Origin: Methylacidiphilum infernorum V4
Lineage (GTDB): Bacteria > Verrucomicrobiota > Verrucomicrobiia > Methylacidiphilales > Methylacidiphilaceae
NCBI RefSeq assembly: GCF_000019665.1
Contig: NC_010794.1
Location: 1,054,001 to 1,118,000 of the forward strand
Direction: 5' to 3'
DNA: 64,000 nt
Below are positions 44,546 to 52,332 of the stretch, one piece after another. The translations under genes were made by a program, and so were the position numbers. Every line of letters starts with the position of its first letter. The stretch's first letter is position 1. The notes beneath the pieces are model-generated. The model ran no database searches. It was not told the DNA's origin and worked only from the letters and a program-made list of their open reading frames with translations.

Positions 44546-45241
44546 CTATTTCATTCTCAAACTTAAAGAAACGGGAAGAAAGGATCCTTCTTCTTCTATT
44601 TTAGTCAATGATTCGATCAATTCCAACGTGGATTGATGATCGCTGATCAAGAAGTAAGGGTTTTCTTCCTCGTTAAACAAAGAGTGATAGGGAAGAAAAA
44701 ATTCTTGGATCTTTTTTACCTGCTGACTGAACAGGGTTGAATTATCCACAAAGGCATTTTTTTTACCTACCAGCGGCGAGTAATCTTCAAACCAATAGAG
44801 GGTCGTTTCATAGTAGCACCAACCGAGAAGGGGAGAGAAGGGATGACCCATGAACGATTGTTCGGGACAATTTTGTTTAAAGTAGGAATAATTTTGAATA
44901 AAATGGGAACAGGATTCGATTACTGCCAGGTTTATTATCGCGCAAGCTACAAAAGAATAATGCCAGGAGTTTGTAAGACTTTCATAAAAGGGCAGGTTCT
45001 TTTCACTTAATCGGTCTACCGTTGCACTCATTCCAAAATAACTGGGCAAGGAAGGATAAATCGAAGCATAAGAGCAGAAAAAGGGTATGAGCTCTTGGGG
45101 AATACGAATGATGTCCGCTTTAAAGAGCCTGGGTTCGGTTAAAAAAAAATGCAAAAATTTTCCCGGATCAAAGTAAGCGGGGAAAACGACTTTAAATCGA
45201 AAGGAGTCTAGAAAAGAAAGCGAATCTTCCGAGGGTTTCAT
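44546..45241 (-). CDS. Hypothetical island protein (231 aa)
   Basis: A soluble, aromatic-rich helical protein (FFLTEPRLFKADIIRIPQEL, GWCYYETTLYWFEDYS) with no recognised family. The ATG at 45241 is chosen because it lies directly after the palindromic motif at 45243-45254. The frame stays open seven codons further, across the motif, which is unlikely to be coding. A CCCG/CGGG hairpin just downstream could terminate both converging transcripts. Confidence 0.55.
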   Translation of the reverse strand: MKPSEDSLSFLDSFRFKVVFPAYFDPGKFLHFFLTEPRLFKADIIRIPQELIPFFCSYASIYPSLPSYFGMSATVDRLSEKNLPFYESLTNSWHYSFVACAIINLAVIESCSHFIQNYSYFKQNCPEQSFMGHPFSPLLGWCYYETTLYWFEDYSPLVGKKNAFVDNSTLFSQQVKKIQEFFLPYHSLFNEEENPYFLISDHQSTLELIESLTKIEEEGSFLPVSLSLRMK

Positions 45242-45242
45242 A

Positions 45243-45254
45243 CTATATAAATAG
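45243..45254. promoter_or_regulatory. Palindromic island promoter motif filling a 20-base divergent gap
   Basis: CTATATAAATAG reads CTATTTATATAG on the other strand. The whole space between ATG 45241 (minus) and ATG 45262 (plus) is 20 bases, and the motif takes 12 of them. One base separates it from the minus start and seven from the plus start. The core TATAAATA resembles the -10 element of phage T4 late promoters, which are read by an unusual sigma-like factor. Confidence 0.6.
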
Positions 45255-45261
45255 AAAAACA

Positions 45262-45870
45262 ATGAGAAAGGATATGGATATCTTTAAGTTGCTTGCCTCA
45301 TCGAACTGGCCCCGAACTTGCGCTGAAGAAGTCTTGTGGGAAATCCTTTGGGAAAATACCGAAAGCGAACTGGAAAAGACTCTTCCCCCGATTCCTCAAA
45401 ATCTGCTCAGTGTTGAAGCTTGTCCGAATCCTTCTGCCCTTGAATCTATTTTTTTCGAAGGCAAATGGCTGAATTTGCTCGTTCACCCTCAAAGTTGGCC
45501 TAAAGAACTTTTTGAAACTTATTACGAAGACCTCTTGGTTTTATTTTCCTGCCTAAAATCCATGGGGATTCCCGAGAGCGATTTACAACCCGTTGCCCTT
45601 TGCCAATTTGTTCGAAATTGCAAAAAAAAGAGAAGGGTTTTGGAGAACAGGAAATGTTCTTTTTACTGCTTGGGAATATGCGTCTTGGGAACTTTCCAAG
45701 ATAAAACGATGGAAAAAGAATCTCTCAGCCCCGCTTCCATTGCTTACTATCTAGGACTAACGAAACGTCAAGTGATGGATCGGCTCAAAAAGGCAAACCA
45801 CTATCTGCGTAGAGAACTTCAAAAAAAGCATGCCTTTAGCGAACTGATCAGGGAGAAGGATGGCTTTTGA
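45262..45870 (+). CDS. Protein with C-terminal sigma region 4-like helix-turn-helix
   Basis: In this 202-residue protein the last 50 residues read KESLSPASIAYYLGLTKRQVMDRLKKANHYLRREL, the layout of a sigma-factor region 4 or LuxR-type HTH (eIA..LG.S...V..RL..A...L). The rest is helical with a Cys-containing segment (KKRRVLENRKCSFYCLGICVLG cut). No sigma region 2 is evident. It could be a transcription regulator of the island. A second ATG four codons in is an alternative start. Confidence 0.55.
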   Translation: MRKDMDIFKLLASSNWPRTCAEEVLWEILWENTESELEKTLPPIPQNLLSVEACPNPSALESIFFEGKWLNLLVHPQSWPKELFETYYEDLLVLFSCLKSMGIPESDLQPVALCQFVRNCKKKRRVLENRKCSFYCLGICVLGTFQDKTMEKESLSPASIAYYLGLTKRQVMDRLKKANHYLRRELQKKHAFSELIREKDGF

Positions 45871-45881
45871 GGACCTTTTTC

Positions 45882-47681
45882 TTACCGGATTTTCTCCCGT
45901 ATCTTCTTTTGTTCGAGTTCTGGGGTAGGGGAATGGTACAGGCCGGGGAAGGGATTTGGGGTTAGCCCTTCAGCCTTAAAAAGGGGAGCTTCTTCCCTTT
46001 GTTTTTTCAGCTCTTCAACCCTCTTTTTTGCCTCGCAGGCCTTCTGCCAAAAGGACTCAGGGAAAAGCGGTCCTTTTCCTTTTCCTATCCCGGGCAGCTT
46101 CCAGTAAGCCGGTATGTCCTCGGCTTTCTTTTGCTCCACCACCTCTTCTATCCTTTGGGCCAGCCCCGTCCAGTCTTTATCCCTTATCCTCTTGTTGTTT
46201 TTTTCCAGGAAAACCTTTAGTTTTTCATGGTCCATTTTCTCTGGGTCCGAGGCGGAAAAGACCGCCTGTTCAAGCCCTTGCTTGGCCACCGCCTTGGTCT
46301 TTTCGATCGTTTTTAGATCGGCTAGCTTCCTTCCCTCCGCCTGGAGAAGACCACAGCCATCCAACCGATCCAGCTCAAGTCTTTTCCCTTCCTTTCTTCT
46401 TCCCCCCAACTCTTCCTTTAACCTCATCACCGCCTGGAGAGGAGTCACAGCCGTGGGAAACCCCAGGCTTACTCCAAGCTCCGCACTTTTCCCTGTAGCC
46501 CTTTTAACAAAGCCAAAAGTAGGATCTTCTTGCCCGCCTTCCTTTTCCGGTTGCTCGATTTTCTTTTCCACCCCTTTGGCTTCTTCTGCAAGGAGATTGT
46601 CCGCCGGTTTTTCTCTTTCCCAGGCTGTCTTTTCGATCTTTTCTTGACTTGGGCTCTTGAATCTTTCCTGGATCCCTTGGGCATGGGCTTCTTCCCCAAG
46701 ACCTCGGGGATGAAAAGGGGACGAAAGAGTAACCTTTTCCATCCCTTCAGATAGCAGCTCCGAAAGCCGTTGGCCGGCATAACCCCCGAAGAGGCCACCT
46801 ACGATACCCCCGGCCACCGTTCCTATCCCCGGCAAGAACAGCGATCCTACGGCCGCTCCTCCTATCCCTCCGAGCATGCTCGCCCCGTAAGAAAAGCCTA
46901 TCCTTCCCCCCGCTTTGCCCAAGGCCAAACCCCACCTGCCCGTCTCCTTGCCTTCCTTCACCGCCGCCTGTACCTCTTGGCCAATACCCCAAATGCCTAG
47001 CAGGCCTCCAAGCCAACCCATCAAGCCCTTCCATCCCGATCTTGTCAATTCATGGAGAAAGCGTTTCTTTATTAAGTGTTTCTTTATTTCTTCTCCTTCT
47101 ATCTTCTTGGCTATCTTCTGAACGTCGTTCTCTAATTTTCCCAGAGTGGGTTTAACAATTTCTCTGTAAGGATATCTGGAAAGATCCTCACCGATGTTCT
47201 TTATTTTGCTAAGATCCTTGGAGGAAAAAGTTACAGAGGGATAGTCTAACTCTATGCCTTCACCATTTTTGGGAAATCCGTAGGATCCATACTTTCCTGC
47301 TAGCTTATTTAGTACCCGATCAATCTTACTGTCGATGAGCTTTGTTTTGAGATCGTGAAGCGGGTTAGGAAACAAATCGAGGTTGTCAAAGCTGTTGGGG
47401 TTCTCAAGGTTACCCGAAAGGAAAAGGGGGATCCTATGGTCTACGCTCCAACGGCACCCTTTCGGAAGCTTGCCGTTGAGAAAATATTTTTTAATTTGTT
47501 TTTCCGTGAACCCCCACTGAAGCAGGCTCTCCCGCTTGTTTTCTGCCAAGTACTTAAGGTATTTCTTTTTAACATCCTCAAATTCTTTCTCGAGCCTTTC
47601 TCTTTCCTTGGGATCAATGCGCTTTACTTTTACAATTTTATAAAAGAAATAAGTCAGTTTTTTTTCATCCGGCTCGCTCAC
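45882..47681 (-). CDS. Full-length effector: HNH nuclease head, glycine-rich middle, shared C-terminal module
   Basis: A 599-residue multi-domain protein starting with GTG, with GGAGGA upstream. Residues 1-150 contain an HNH/beta-beta-alpha-Me nuclease core: WSVDHRIPLFLSGNLENPNSF, then NLDLFPNPLHDLKTK, with the DH pair, the Asn and a later His. Residues ~210-330 form a hydrophobic glycine-zipper region (MLGGIGGAAVGSLFLPG, GGIVGGLFGGYAGQ) that may insert into membranes. Residues ~330-450 are a charged linker. The last ~145 residues recur in the gene at 52333. A double-SUKH gene lies immediately upstream in transcription order, the classic immunity for such nucleases. A toxin head at the N-terminus with a conserved C-terminal module is the order seen in type IV secretion effectors of the XVIPCD kind. 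Delivery by the island's T4SS is inference. Confidence 0.75.
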   Translation of the reverse strand: MSEPDEKKLTYFFYKIVKVKRIDPKERERLEKEFEDVKKKYLKYLAENKRESLLQWGFTEKQIKKYFLNGKLPKGCRWSVDHRIPLFLSGNLENPNSFDNLDLFPNPLHDLKTKLIDSKIDRVLNKLAGKYGSYGFPKNGEGIELDYPSVTFSSKDLSKIKNIGEDLSRYPYREIVKPTLGKLENDVQKIAKKIEGEEIKKHLIKKRFLHELTRSGWKGLMGWLGGLLGIWGIGQEVQAAVKEGKETGRWGLALGKAGGRIGFSYGASMLGGIGGAAVGSLFLPGIGTVAGGIVGGLFGGYAGQRLSELLSEGMEKVTLSSPFHPRGLGEEAHAQGIQERFKSPSQEKIEKTAWEREKPADNLLAEEAKGVEKKIEQPEKEGGQEDPTFGFVKRATGKSAELGVSLGFPTAVTPLQAVMRLKEELGGRRKEGKRLELDRLDGCGLLQAEGRKLADLKTIEKTKAVAKQGLEQAVFSASDPEKMDHEKLKVFLEKNNKRIRDKDWTGLAQRIEEVVEQKKAEDIPAYWKLPGIGKGKGPLFPESFWQKACEAKKRVEELKKQREEAPLFKAEGLTPNPFPGLYHSPTPELEQKKIREKIR

Positions 47682-47683
47682 TT

Positions 47684-47718
47684 GGCTTGTCCTCCTTATT
47701 CTTTAAATAGGACAAGTC
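47684..47718 (-). promoter_or_regulatory. Inverted repeat enclosing promoter motif and SD of the full-length effector
   Basis: Arms GGCTTGTCC and GGACAAGTC (one mismatch) flank a 17-base core that on the minus strand holds TATTTAAAGA and AAGGA. The right arm ends two bases before the GTG start. The same arrangement occurs before both orphan nuclease heads. Confidence 0.55.
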
Positions 47719-47747
47719 CTTTTTATTTTTTTCCCCTTCCGCCCCGC

Positions 47748-48863
47748 TCATAACACCTCTTCCATCACACCAAACACTTTGTGTTTCAAAAAAGAATAAA
47801 AGTCCGGGTAAACAAATTCTCCCCCTACCGGAATAAGAGCTTCGCACCAGTGGAAAAGGCCGGTTTGAAGATCGTACATGTAGGTATCAGAAAAAAGATC
47901 TCTGTGCCTCCCGAAGAAAAAATAAGAAGGGTGCATCCACTCCTTCCTTTCTTCCTCGCTTTCCCAAGACTCAAGACTCCTGTAGTCGTAGTTATAGGGG
48001 AAAAGATAGTCGATGTTGTACTTTTCAGCTTCTTGTTCTTTTCTTAACGCGACCACGGGAGAGTCTTCGTCCGGGATGGAAAAAAGGGTCGCTATTGCAG
48101 TCTCAAACCCGTTGCTAAAGGCTAAGAATGCCTTGTAAAAATCGGGTAGGGGAATTCCCAGCTCCTCCCTGAAACGCCGGTCGGCTTCTTCGATCGCCCG
48201 TGGACTTGCCGGGGGAAGAAACGACCCTTCTTCTGTAAATCGGCTTTTCCTTACCGTTTGCAATAAGTGGATCACTTTCGGTTCAAGCAGCCTTGGAGCG
48301 GGCTCTAACACCTCAAAAAAATAGGCCAGCTCCCCCTCAAGCATCGAGTAGAAATCCTCGTACAGCCTTTCTTCCCCAGTATCAAATGGAATGCGGCAGT
48401 ATTGGGTCTCCATATAAACCCGCCGGTAGCACTTCAGCCGCACGTCATAGACATATTCGCGACTGCCGTCTTGAGTCTGTCCTAAAAAAAGAAAGTTCGG
48501 GTTGTTCCATTTCGATTTGCTTCCTTTATAAAATTCTCTATTTCCTTCGTTTTCCTCCAACAGGTCCCGGTAAATATCAGACCGCAGGAAAAAAATGGCA
48601 TTCGAGGACTGATTTTGCCACCAAGAGGTGCAGTGATCGGCAACGAAATAAAAGTAACCGTAGCCAAAGCTAAACCCGTTAGCGTAGCCAAGAAGTTCCT
48701 TGTAATCCCGGGGTAAAGCAATGCCGAATTTTTCCTGGCATTTTCTGTCCGCCTCCTCTATGGCCTGCGGGGAAGCCGGTGGGTTAAATTCAATGTAGGG
48801 ATGCTCTGCCTGGTAAGACCTCAAGGTCTCCAGTAGGTTTTTTAGCTTGGATTCTTTGTTCAT
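47748..48863 (-). CDS. Double-SUKH (SMI1/KNR4) immunity protein, copy 1
   Basis: The 371-residue protein contains two SUKH domains. The first has FNPPASPQAIEEADRKCQEKFG, then IALPRDYKELLGYANGFSFG. The second, from about residue 215, has FLPPASPRAIEEADRRFREELG, then IPLPDFYKAFLAFSNGFE, and ends with VYPDFYSFLKH. SUKH proteins are established immunity factors against nuclease toxins of polymorphic systems. The ATG at 48863 is chosen because copy 3 lacks any upstream extension and its start aligns with this position. A TTG at 48917 overlapping the upstream stop is an alternative. Copy 1 differs from the others mainly in the ETAIATLFSIPDED region and the C-terminus. Confidence 0.85.
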   Translation of the reverse strand: MNKESKLKNLLETLRSYQAEHPYIEFNPPASPQAIEEADRKCQEKFGIALPRDYKELLGYANGFSFGYGYFYFVADHCTSWWQNQSSNAIFFLRSDIYRDLLEENEGNREFYKGSKSKWNNPNFLFLGQTQDGSREYVYDVRLKCYRRVYMETQYCRIPFDTGEERLYEDFYSMLEGELAYFFEVLEPAPRLLEPKVIHLLQTVRKSRFTEEGSFLPPASPRAIEEADRRFREELGIPLPDFYKAFLAFSNGFETAIATLFSIPDEDSPVVALRKEQEAEKYNIDYLFPYNYDYRSLESWESEEERKEWMHPSYFFFGRHRDLFSDTYMYDLQTGLFHWCEALIPVGGEFVYPDFYSFLKHKVFGVMEEVL

Positions 48864-48913
48864 CCTATACCTCTTTTTTGCTTCACTTAAGCTCTGTCCT
48901 TTTCCAAGACCAG

Positions 48914-49411
48914 TCAACGGTTGTCTTTATCCTCAAGGTTTGCGGTTCGCGAATAATGCGAAAAAGGAGAGTGAGCCAATTCTACGGCTTTCCCATTTTT
49001 GGGAAATCCGTAGGATCCATACTTTCCTGCTAGCTTATTTAGTACCCGATCAATCTTACTGTCGATGAGCTTTGTTTTGAGATCGTGAAGGGGGTTCGGA
49101 AGCAAATCGAGGTTGTCAAAGCTGTTGGGGTCCTCGAGGTTACCCGAAAGGAATAGGGGGATCCGGTGGTCTACGCTCCAACCGCAATTTTCTGGAAGCT
49201 TGCCGTGTTTTAAATATGTATCTATGTCTTTGTCCGTAAACCCCCACTGAAGCAGGCTCTCCCGCTTGTTTTCTGCCAAGTACTTAAGGTATTTCTTTTG
49301 AACTCCCTTAAATTCTTTCTTGAGTCTTTTAGTTTCCTCGGGATCAATGCGCTTTACTTTTACAATTTTATAAAAGAAATAAGTCAGTTTTTTTTCATCC
49401 GGCTCGCTCAC
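48914..49411 (-). CDS. Orphan HNH nuclease head, copy 2
   Basis: A 165-residue protein nearly identical to the first ~145 residues of the full-length effector, including WSVDHRIPLFLSGNLEDPN and NLDLLPNPLHDLKTK. It ends in its own short tail (KAVELAHSPFSHYSRT...), shared with copy 3 and absent from the full-length protein. All putative catalytic residues are intact. The most changed segment is FTDKDIDTYLKHGKLPENC, just before the HNH core. It lacks the middle and C-terminal modules, so it may be a recombination donor or an intracellular toxin. It has the same upstream inverted repeat. Confidence 0.8.
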   Translation of the reverse strand: MSEPDEKKLTYFFYKIVKVKRIDPEETKRLKKEFKGVQKKYLKYLAENKRESLLQWGFTDKDIDTYLKHGKLPENCGWSVDHRIPLFLSGNLEDPNSFDNLDLLPNPLHDLKTKLIDSKIDRVLNKLAGKYGSYGFPKNGKAVELAHSPFSHYSRTANLEDKDNR

Positions 49412-49413
49412 TT

Positions 49414-49448
49414 GGCTTGTCCTCCTTATTCTTTAAATAGGACAAGCC
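49414..49448 (-). promoter_or_regulatory. Perfect inverted repeat enclosing promoter motif and SD, copy 2
   Basis: GGCTTGTCC and GGACAAGCC are perfect 9-bp arms around a 17-base core with TATTTAAAGA and AAGGA on the minus strand. They end two bases before the GTG of the orphan head. Confidence 0.6.
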
Positions 49449-49477
49449 CTTTTTATTTTTTTCCCCTTCTTCCCCGC

Positions 49478-50569
49478 TCATAACACCTCTTCCATCTCAT
49501 CGAACACAAAATCTTTCAAAAAAGAGTAAAAGTCCGGATAAACAAATTCTCCCCCTACCGGGATACGAGCTTCGCACCAGTGGAAAAGGCCGGTTTGAAG
49601 ATCGTACATGAAGATATCAGAAATAGAATCCCTCTCCCTCCCGAAGAAAAAATAAGAGGGGTGCATCCACTCCTTCCTTTCTTCCTCGCTTTCCCAAGAC
49701 TCAAGACTCCTGTAGTCGTAGTTATAGGGGAAAAGATATTCTATGTGGTACTTTTCAGCTTCTTGTTCTTTTCTTAACGCGACCACTGGAGAGTCTTCGT
49801 CCGGGATGGAAAAAAGGATAACATGTTCAGTCCAAAACCCGTTGCTAAAGGCTAAGAATGCCTTGTAAAAATCGGGTAGGGGAATTCCCAGCTCCTCCCT
49901 GAAACGCCGGTCGGCTTCCTCGATCGCCCGTGGGCTTGCCGGGGGAAGAAACGACCGTTCGTTTGTAAACTGACTTCTCCTTACCGTTTGCAATAAGTGG
50001 ATCACTTTCGGTTCAAGCAGCCTTGGAGCGGGCACTAACACCTCAAAAAAATAGGCCAGCTCCCCCTCAAGCATCGAGTAGAAATCCTCGTACAGCCTTT
50101 CTTCTTTCGTATCAAAAGGAGTAAAATTGTATCCTTGATCTTCAAGACATCCACGCCGGTAGCACTTCAGCCGCACGTCATAGACATATTGGCGACTGCC
50201 GCCTTGAGTCTGTCCTAAAAAAAGAGAGTTAGGATCCCACTTCACTTTTATTTCATTTTCCTTGAACAGATCCCAATAGCTGTCAGACCGCAGGAAAAAA
50301 ACGGCATTCGAAGACCGATTTTGCCACCAAGAGGTGCGGTGATCGGCAGCGAAATAAAAGTAACCGTAGCCAAAGCTAAACCCGTTGGCGTAGCCAAGAA
50401 GTTCCTTGTAATCCCGGGGTAAAGCAATGCCGAATTTTTCCTGGCATTTTCTGTCCGCCTCCTCTATGGCCTGCGGGGAAGCCGGTGGGTTAAATTCAAT
50501 GTAGGGATGCTCTGCTTGGTAAGACCTCAAGGTCTCCAGTAGGTTTTTTAGCTTGGATTCTTTGTTCAT
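49478..50569 (-). CDS. Double-SUKH (SMI1/KNR4) immunity protein, copy 2
   Basis: A 363-residue tandem SUKH protein, highly similar to copies 1 and 3. The first domain has FNPPASPQAIEEADRKCQ. The second has FLPPASPRAIEEADRRFRE and NGFWTEHVILFSIPDED. It has a short deletion relative to copies 1 and 3 around LRSDSYWDLFKENEIKVKWDP, in the region after the first SUKH core. A TTG at 50623 overlapping the upstream stop is an alternative start. Pairs with the nuclease head downstream at 48914. Confidence 0.85.
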   Translation of the reverse strand: MNKESKLKNLLETLRSYQAEHPYIEFNPPASPQAIEEADRKCQEKFGIALPRDYKELLGYANGFSFGYGYFYFAADHRTSWWQNRSSNAVFFLRSDSYWDLFKENEIKVKWDPNSLFLGQTQGGSRQYVYDVRLKCYRRGCLEDQGYNFTPFDTKEERLYEDFYSMLEGELAYFFEVLVPAPRLLEPKVIHLLQTVRRSQFTNERSFLPPASPRAIEEADRRFREELGIPLPDFYKAFLAFSNGFWTEHVILFSIPDEDSPVVALRKEQEAEKYHIEYLFPYNYDYRSLESWESEEERKEWMHPSYFFFGRERDSISDIFMYDLQTGLFHWCEARIPVGGEFVYPDFYSFLKDFVFDEMEEVL

Positions 50570-50619
50570 CCTATACCTCTTTTTTGCTTCATTTAAGCTT
50601 TGTCCTTTTCCAAGACCAG

Positions 50620-51117
50620 TCAACGGTTGTCTTTATCCTCAAGGTTTGCGGTTCGCGAATAATGCGAAAAAGGAGAGTGAGCCAACTCTACGGCTTTCCC
50701 ATTTTTGGGAAAGCCGTAGGATCCATACTTTCCTGCTAGCTTATTTAGTACCCGATCAATCTTACTGTCGATGAGCTTTGTTTTGAGATCGTGAAGCGGG
50801 TTCGGAAGAAAATCGAGGTTCTCAAAGCTGTTGGGGTCTTCGAGGTTGCCCGAAAGGAATAGGGGGATCCGGTGGTCTACGCTCCAATCGCAATTTTCTG
50901 GAAGCTCGCCGTTTAGAAAATATTTTTTAATTTGATCTTCCGTAAACCCCCACTGAAGCAGGCTCTCCCGCTTGTTTTCTGCCAAGTACTTAAGGTATTT
51001 CTTTTGAACTCCCTTAAATTCTTTCTTGAGTCTTTTAGTTTCCTCGGGATCAATGCGCTTTACTTTTACAATTTTATAAAAGAAATAAGTCAGTTTTTTT
51101 TCATCCGGCTCGCTCAC
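50620..51117 (-). CDS. Orphan HNH nuclease head, copy 3
   Basis: A 165-residue copy of the effector head with the intact HNH core (WSVDHRIPLFLSGNLEDPN, FLPNPLHDLKTK) and the orphan-specific tail. Variation concentrates before the core, here FTEDQIKKYFLNGELPENCD, and at SFENLDFLP. These are likely positions for immunity recognition. GTG start with the conserved upstream inverted repeat. The adjacent SUKH copy 3 is transcribed just before it. Confidence 0.8.
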   Translation of the reverse strand: MSEPDEKKLTYFFYKIVKVKRIDPEETKRLKKEFKGVQKKYLKYLAENKRESLLQWGFTEDQIKKYFLNGELPENCDWSVDHRIPLFLSGNLEDPNSFENLDFLPNPLHDLKTKLIDSKIDRVLNKLAGKYGSYGFPKNGKAVELAHSPFSHYSRTANLEDKDNR

Positions 51118-51119
51118 TT

Positions 51120-51154
51120 GGCTTGTCCTCCTTATTCTTTAAATAGGACAAGCC
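51120..51154 (-). promoter_or_regulatory. Perfect inverted repeat enclosing promoter motif and SD, copy 3
   Basis: The same perfect 9-bp arms (GGCTTGTCC/GGACAAGCC) and 17-base core as copy 2, ending two bases before the GTG of the third nuclease head. Confidence 0.6.
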
Positions 51155-51178
51155 CTTTTATGTCTCCTTCCTCCCCGC

Positions 51179-52297
51179 TCATAACACCTCTTCCATCACA
51201 TCGAACACAAAATCTTTCAAAAGAGAGTAAAAGTCCGGATAAGCAAATTTTCCCCCTACCGGGATACGAGCTTCGCACCAGTGGAAAAGGCCGGTTTGAA
51301 GATCGTACATGTAGGTATTAATAGAAAGATCTCTGTCCCTCCCGAAGAAAAAATAAGAGGGGTGCATCCGCTCCTTCCTTTCTTCCTCGCTTTCCCAAGA
51401 CTCAAGACTCCTGTAGTCGTAGTTATAGGGGAAAAGATAGTCGATGTGGTACTTTTCAGCTTCTTGTTCTTTTCTTAACGCGACCACGGGAGAGTCTTCG
51501 TCCGGAATGGAAAAAAGGATAACATGTTCAGTCCAAAACCCGTTGCTAAAGGCTAAGAATGCCTTGTAAAAATCGGGTAGGGGAATTCCCAGCTCCTCCC
51601 TGAAACGCCGGTCGGCTTCCTCGATCGCCCGTGGACTTGCCGGGGGAAGAAACGACCCTTCTTCTGTAAACCGGCTTCTCCTTACCGTTTGCAATAAGTG
51701 GATCACTTTCGGTTCAAGCAGCCTTGGAGCGGGCACTAACACCTCAAAAAAATAGGCCAGCTCCCCCTCAAGCATCGAGTAGAAATCCTCGTACAGCCTT
51801 TCTTCTTTCGTATCAAATGGAGTAAAATTGTATTCTTGATCTTCAAGACATCCACGCCGGTAGCACTTCAGCCGCACGTCATAGATATATTCGCGACTGC
51901 CGCCTCGAGTCCTTCCCAAAAAAAGAAAGTTCGGGTTGTTCCATTTCGATTTGCTTCCTTTATAAAATTCTCTATTTCCTTCGTTTTCCTCCAACAGGTC
52001 CCGGTAAATATCAGACCGCAGGAAAAAAATGGCATTCGAAGACCGATTTTGCCACCAAGAGGTGCAGTGATCGGCAACGAAATAAAAGTAACCGTAGCCA
52101 AAGCTAAACCCATTGGCGTAGCCAAGAAGTTCCTTGTAATCCCGGGGTAAAGCAATGCCGAATTTTTCCTGGCATTTTCTGTCCGCCTCCTCTATGGCCT
52201 GAGGGGAAGCCGGTGGGTTAAATTCAATGTAGGGATGCTCTGCTTGGTAAGACCTCAAGGTCTCCAGTAGGTTTTTTAGCTTGGATTCTTTGTTCAC
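51179..52297 (-). CDS. Double-SUKH (SMI1/KNR4) immunity protein, copy 3
   Basis: A 372-residue tandem SUKH protein starting with GTG at the position equivalent to the ATG of copies 1 and 2. Upstream of that codon the sequence no longer resembles the other units, so this marks the outer end of the tandem array and fixes the start for all three. Its first half matches copy 1 (including LLEENEGNREFYKGSKSKW), while parts of its second half match copy 2 (FWTEHVILFS), as if formed by recombination between them. Confidence 0.85.
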   Translation of the reverse strand: MNKESKLKNLLETLRSYQAEHPYIEFNPPASPQAIEEADRKCQEKFGIALPRDYKELLGYANGFSFGYGYFYFVADHCTSWWQNRSSNAIFFLRSDIYRDLLEENEGNREFYKGSKSKWNNPNFLFLGRTRGGSREYIYDVRLKCYRRGCLEDQEYNFTPFDTKEERLYEDFYSMLEGELAYFFEVLVPAPRLLEPKVIHLLQTVRRSRFTEEGSFLPPASPRAIEEADRRFREELGIPLPDFYKAFLAFSNGFWTEHVILFSIPDEDSPVVALRKEQEAEKYHIDYLFPYNYDYRSLESWESEEERKERMHPSYFFFGRDRDLSINTYMYDLQTGLFHWCEARIPVGGKFAYPDFYSLLKDFVFDVMEEVL

Positions 52298-52332
52298 CAA
52301 CTTTTTTTAAATTATTTCAAAGGTGGACTCTT

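Larger units (their letters stand above)
47256..52300. repeat. Three tandem ~1.7 kb units: SUKH gene plus HNH head
   Basis: The unit recurs with spacings of about 1730 and 1706 bases, judged from equivalent points such as GGATCCATACTTTCC at 47283, 49013 and 50719. Nucleotide identity is high over both the SUKH gene and the nuclease head, with differences clustered in a few short blocks. The first unit runs into the full-length effector body. The other two end in a short orphan tail. Confidence 0.9.

Noticed and set aside
46028-46647. Plus-strand frames of 150-180 codons across the effector gene
   Set aside because: They are antisense shadows of the strongly supported effector reading frame, rich in Ser/Pro/Phe as expected for reverse reading of Lys/Glu-rich coding DNA.
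47256-52300. Tandem repeats considered as a CRISPR-like array or assembly artefact
   Set aside because: Units are 1.7 kb gene pairs and not short repeats with spacers, and they differ at many scattered positions, so they are real diverged duplicates.
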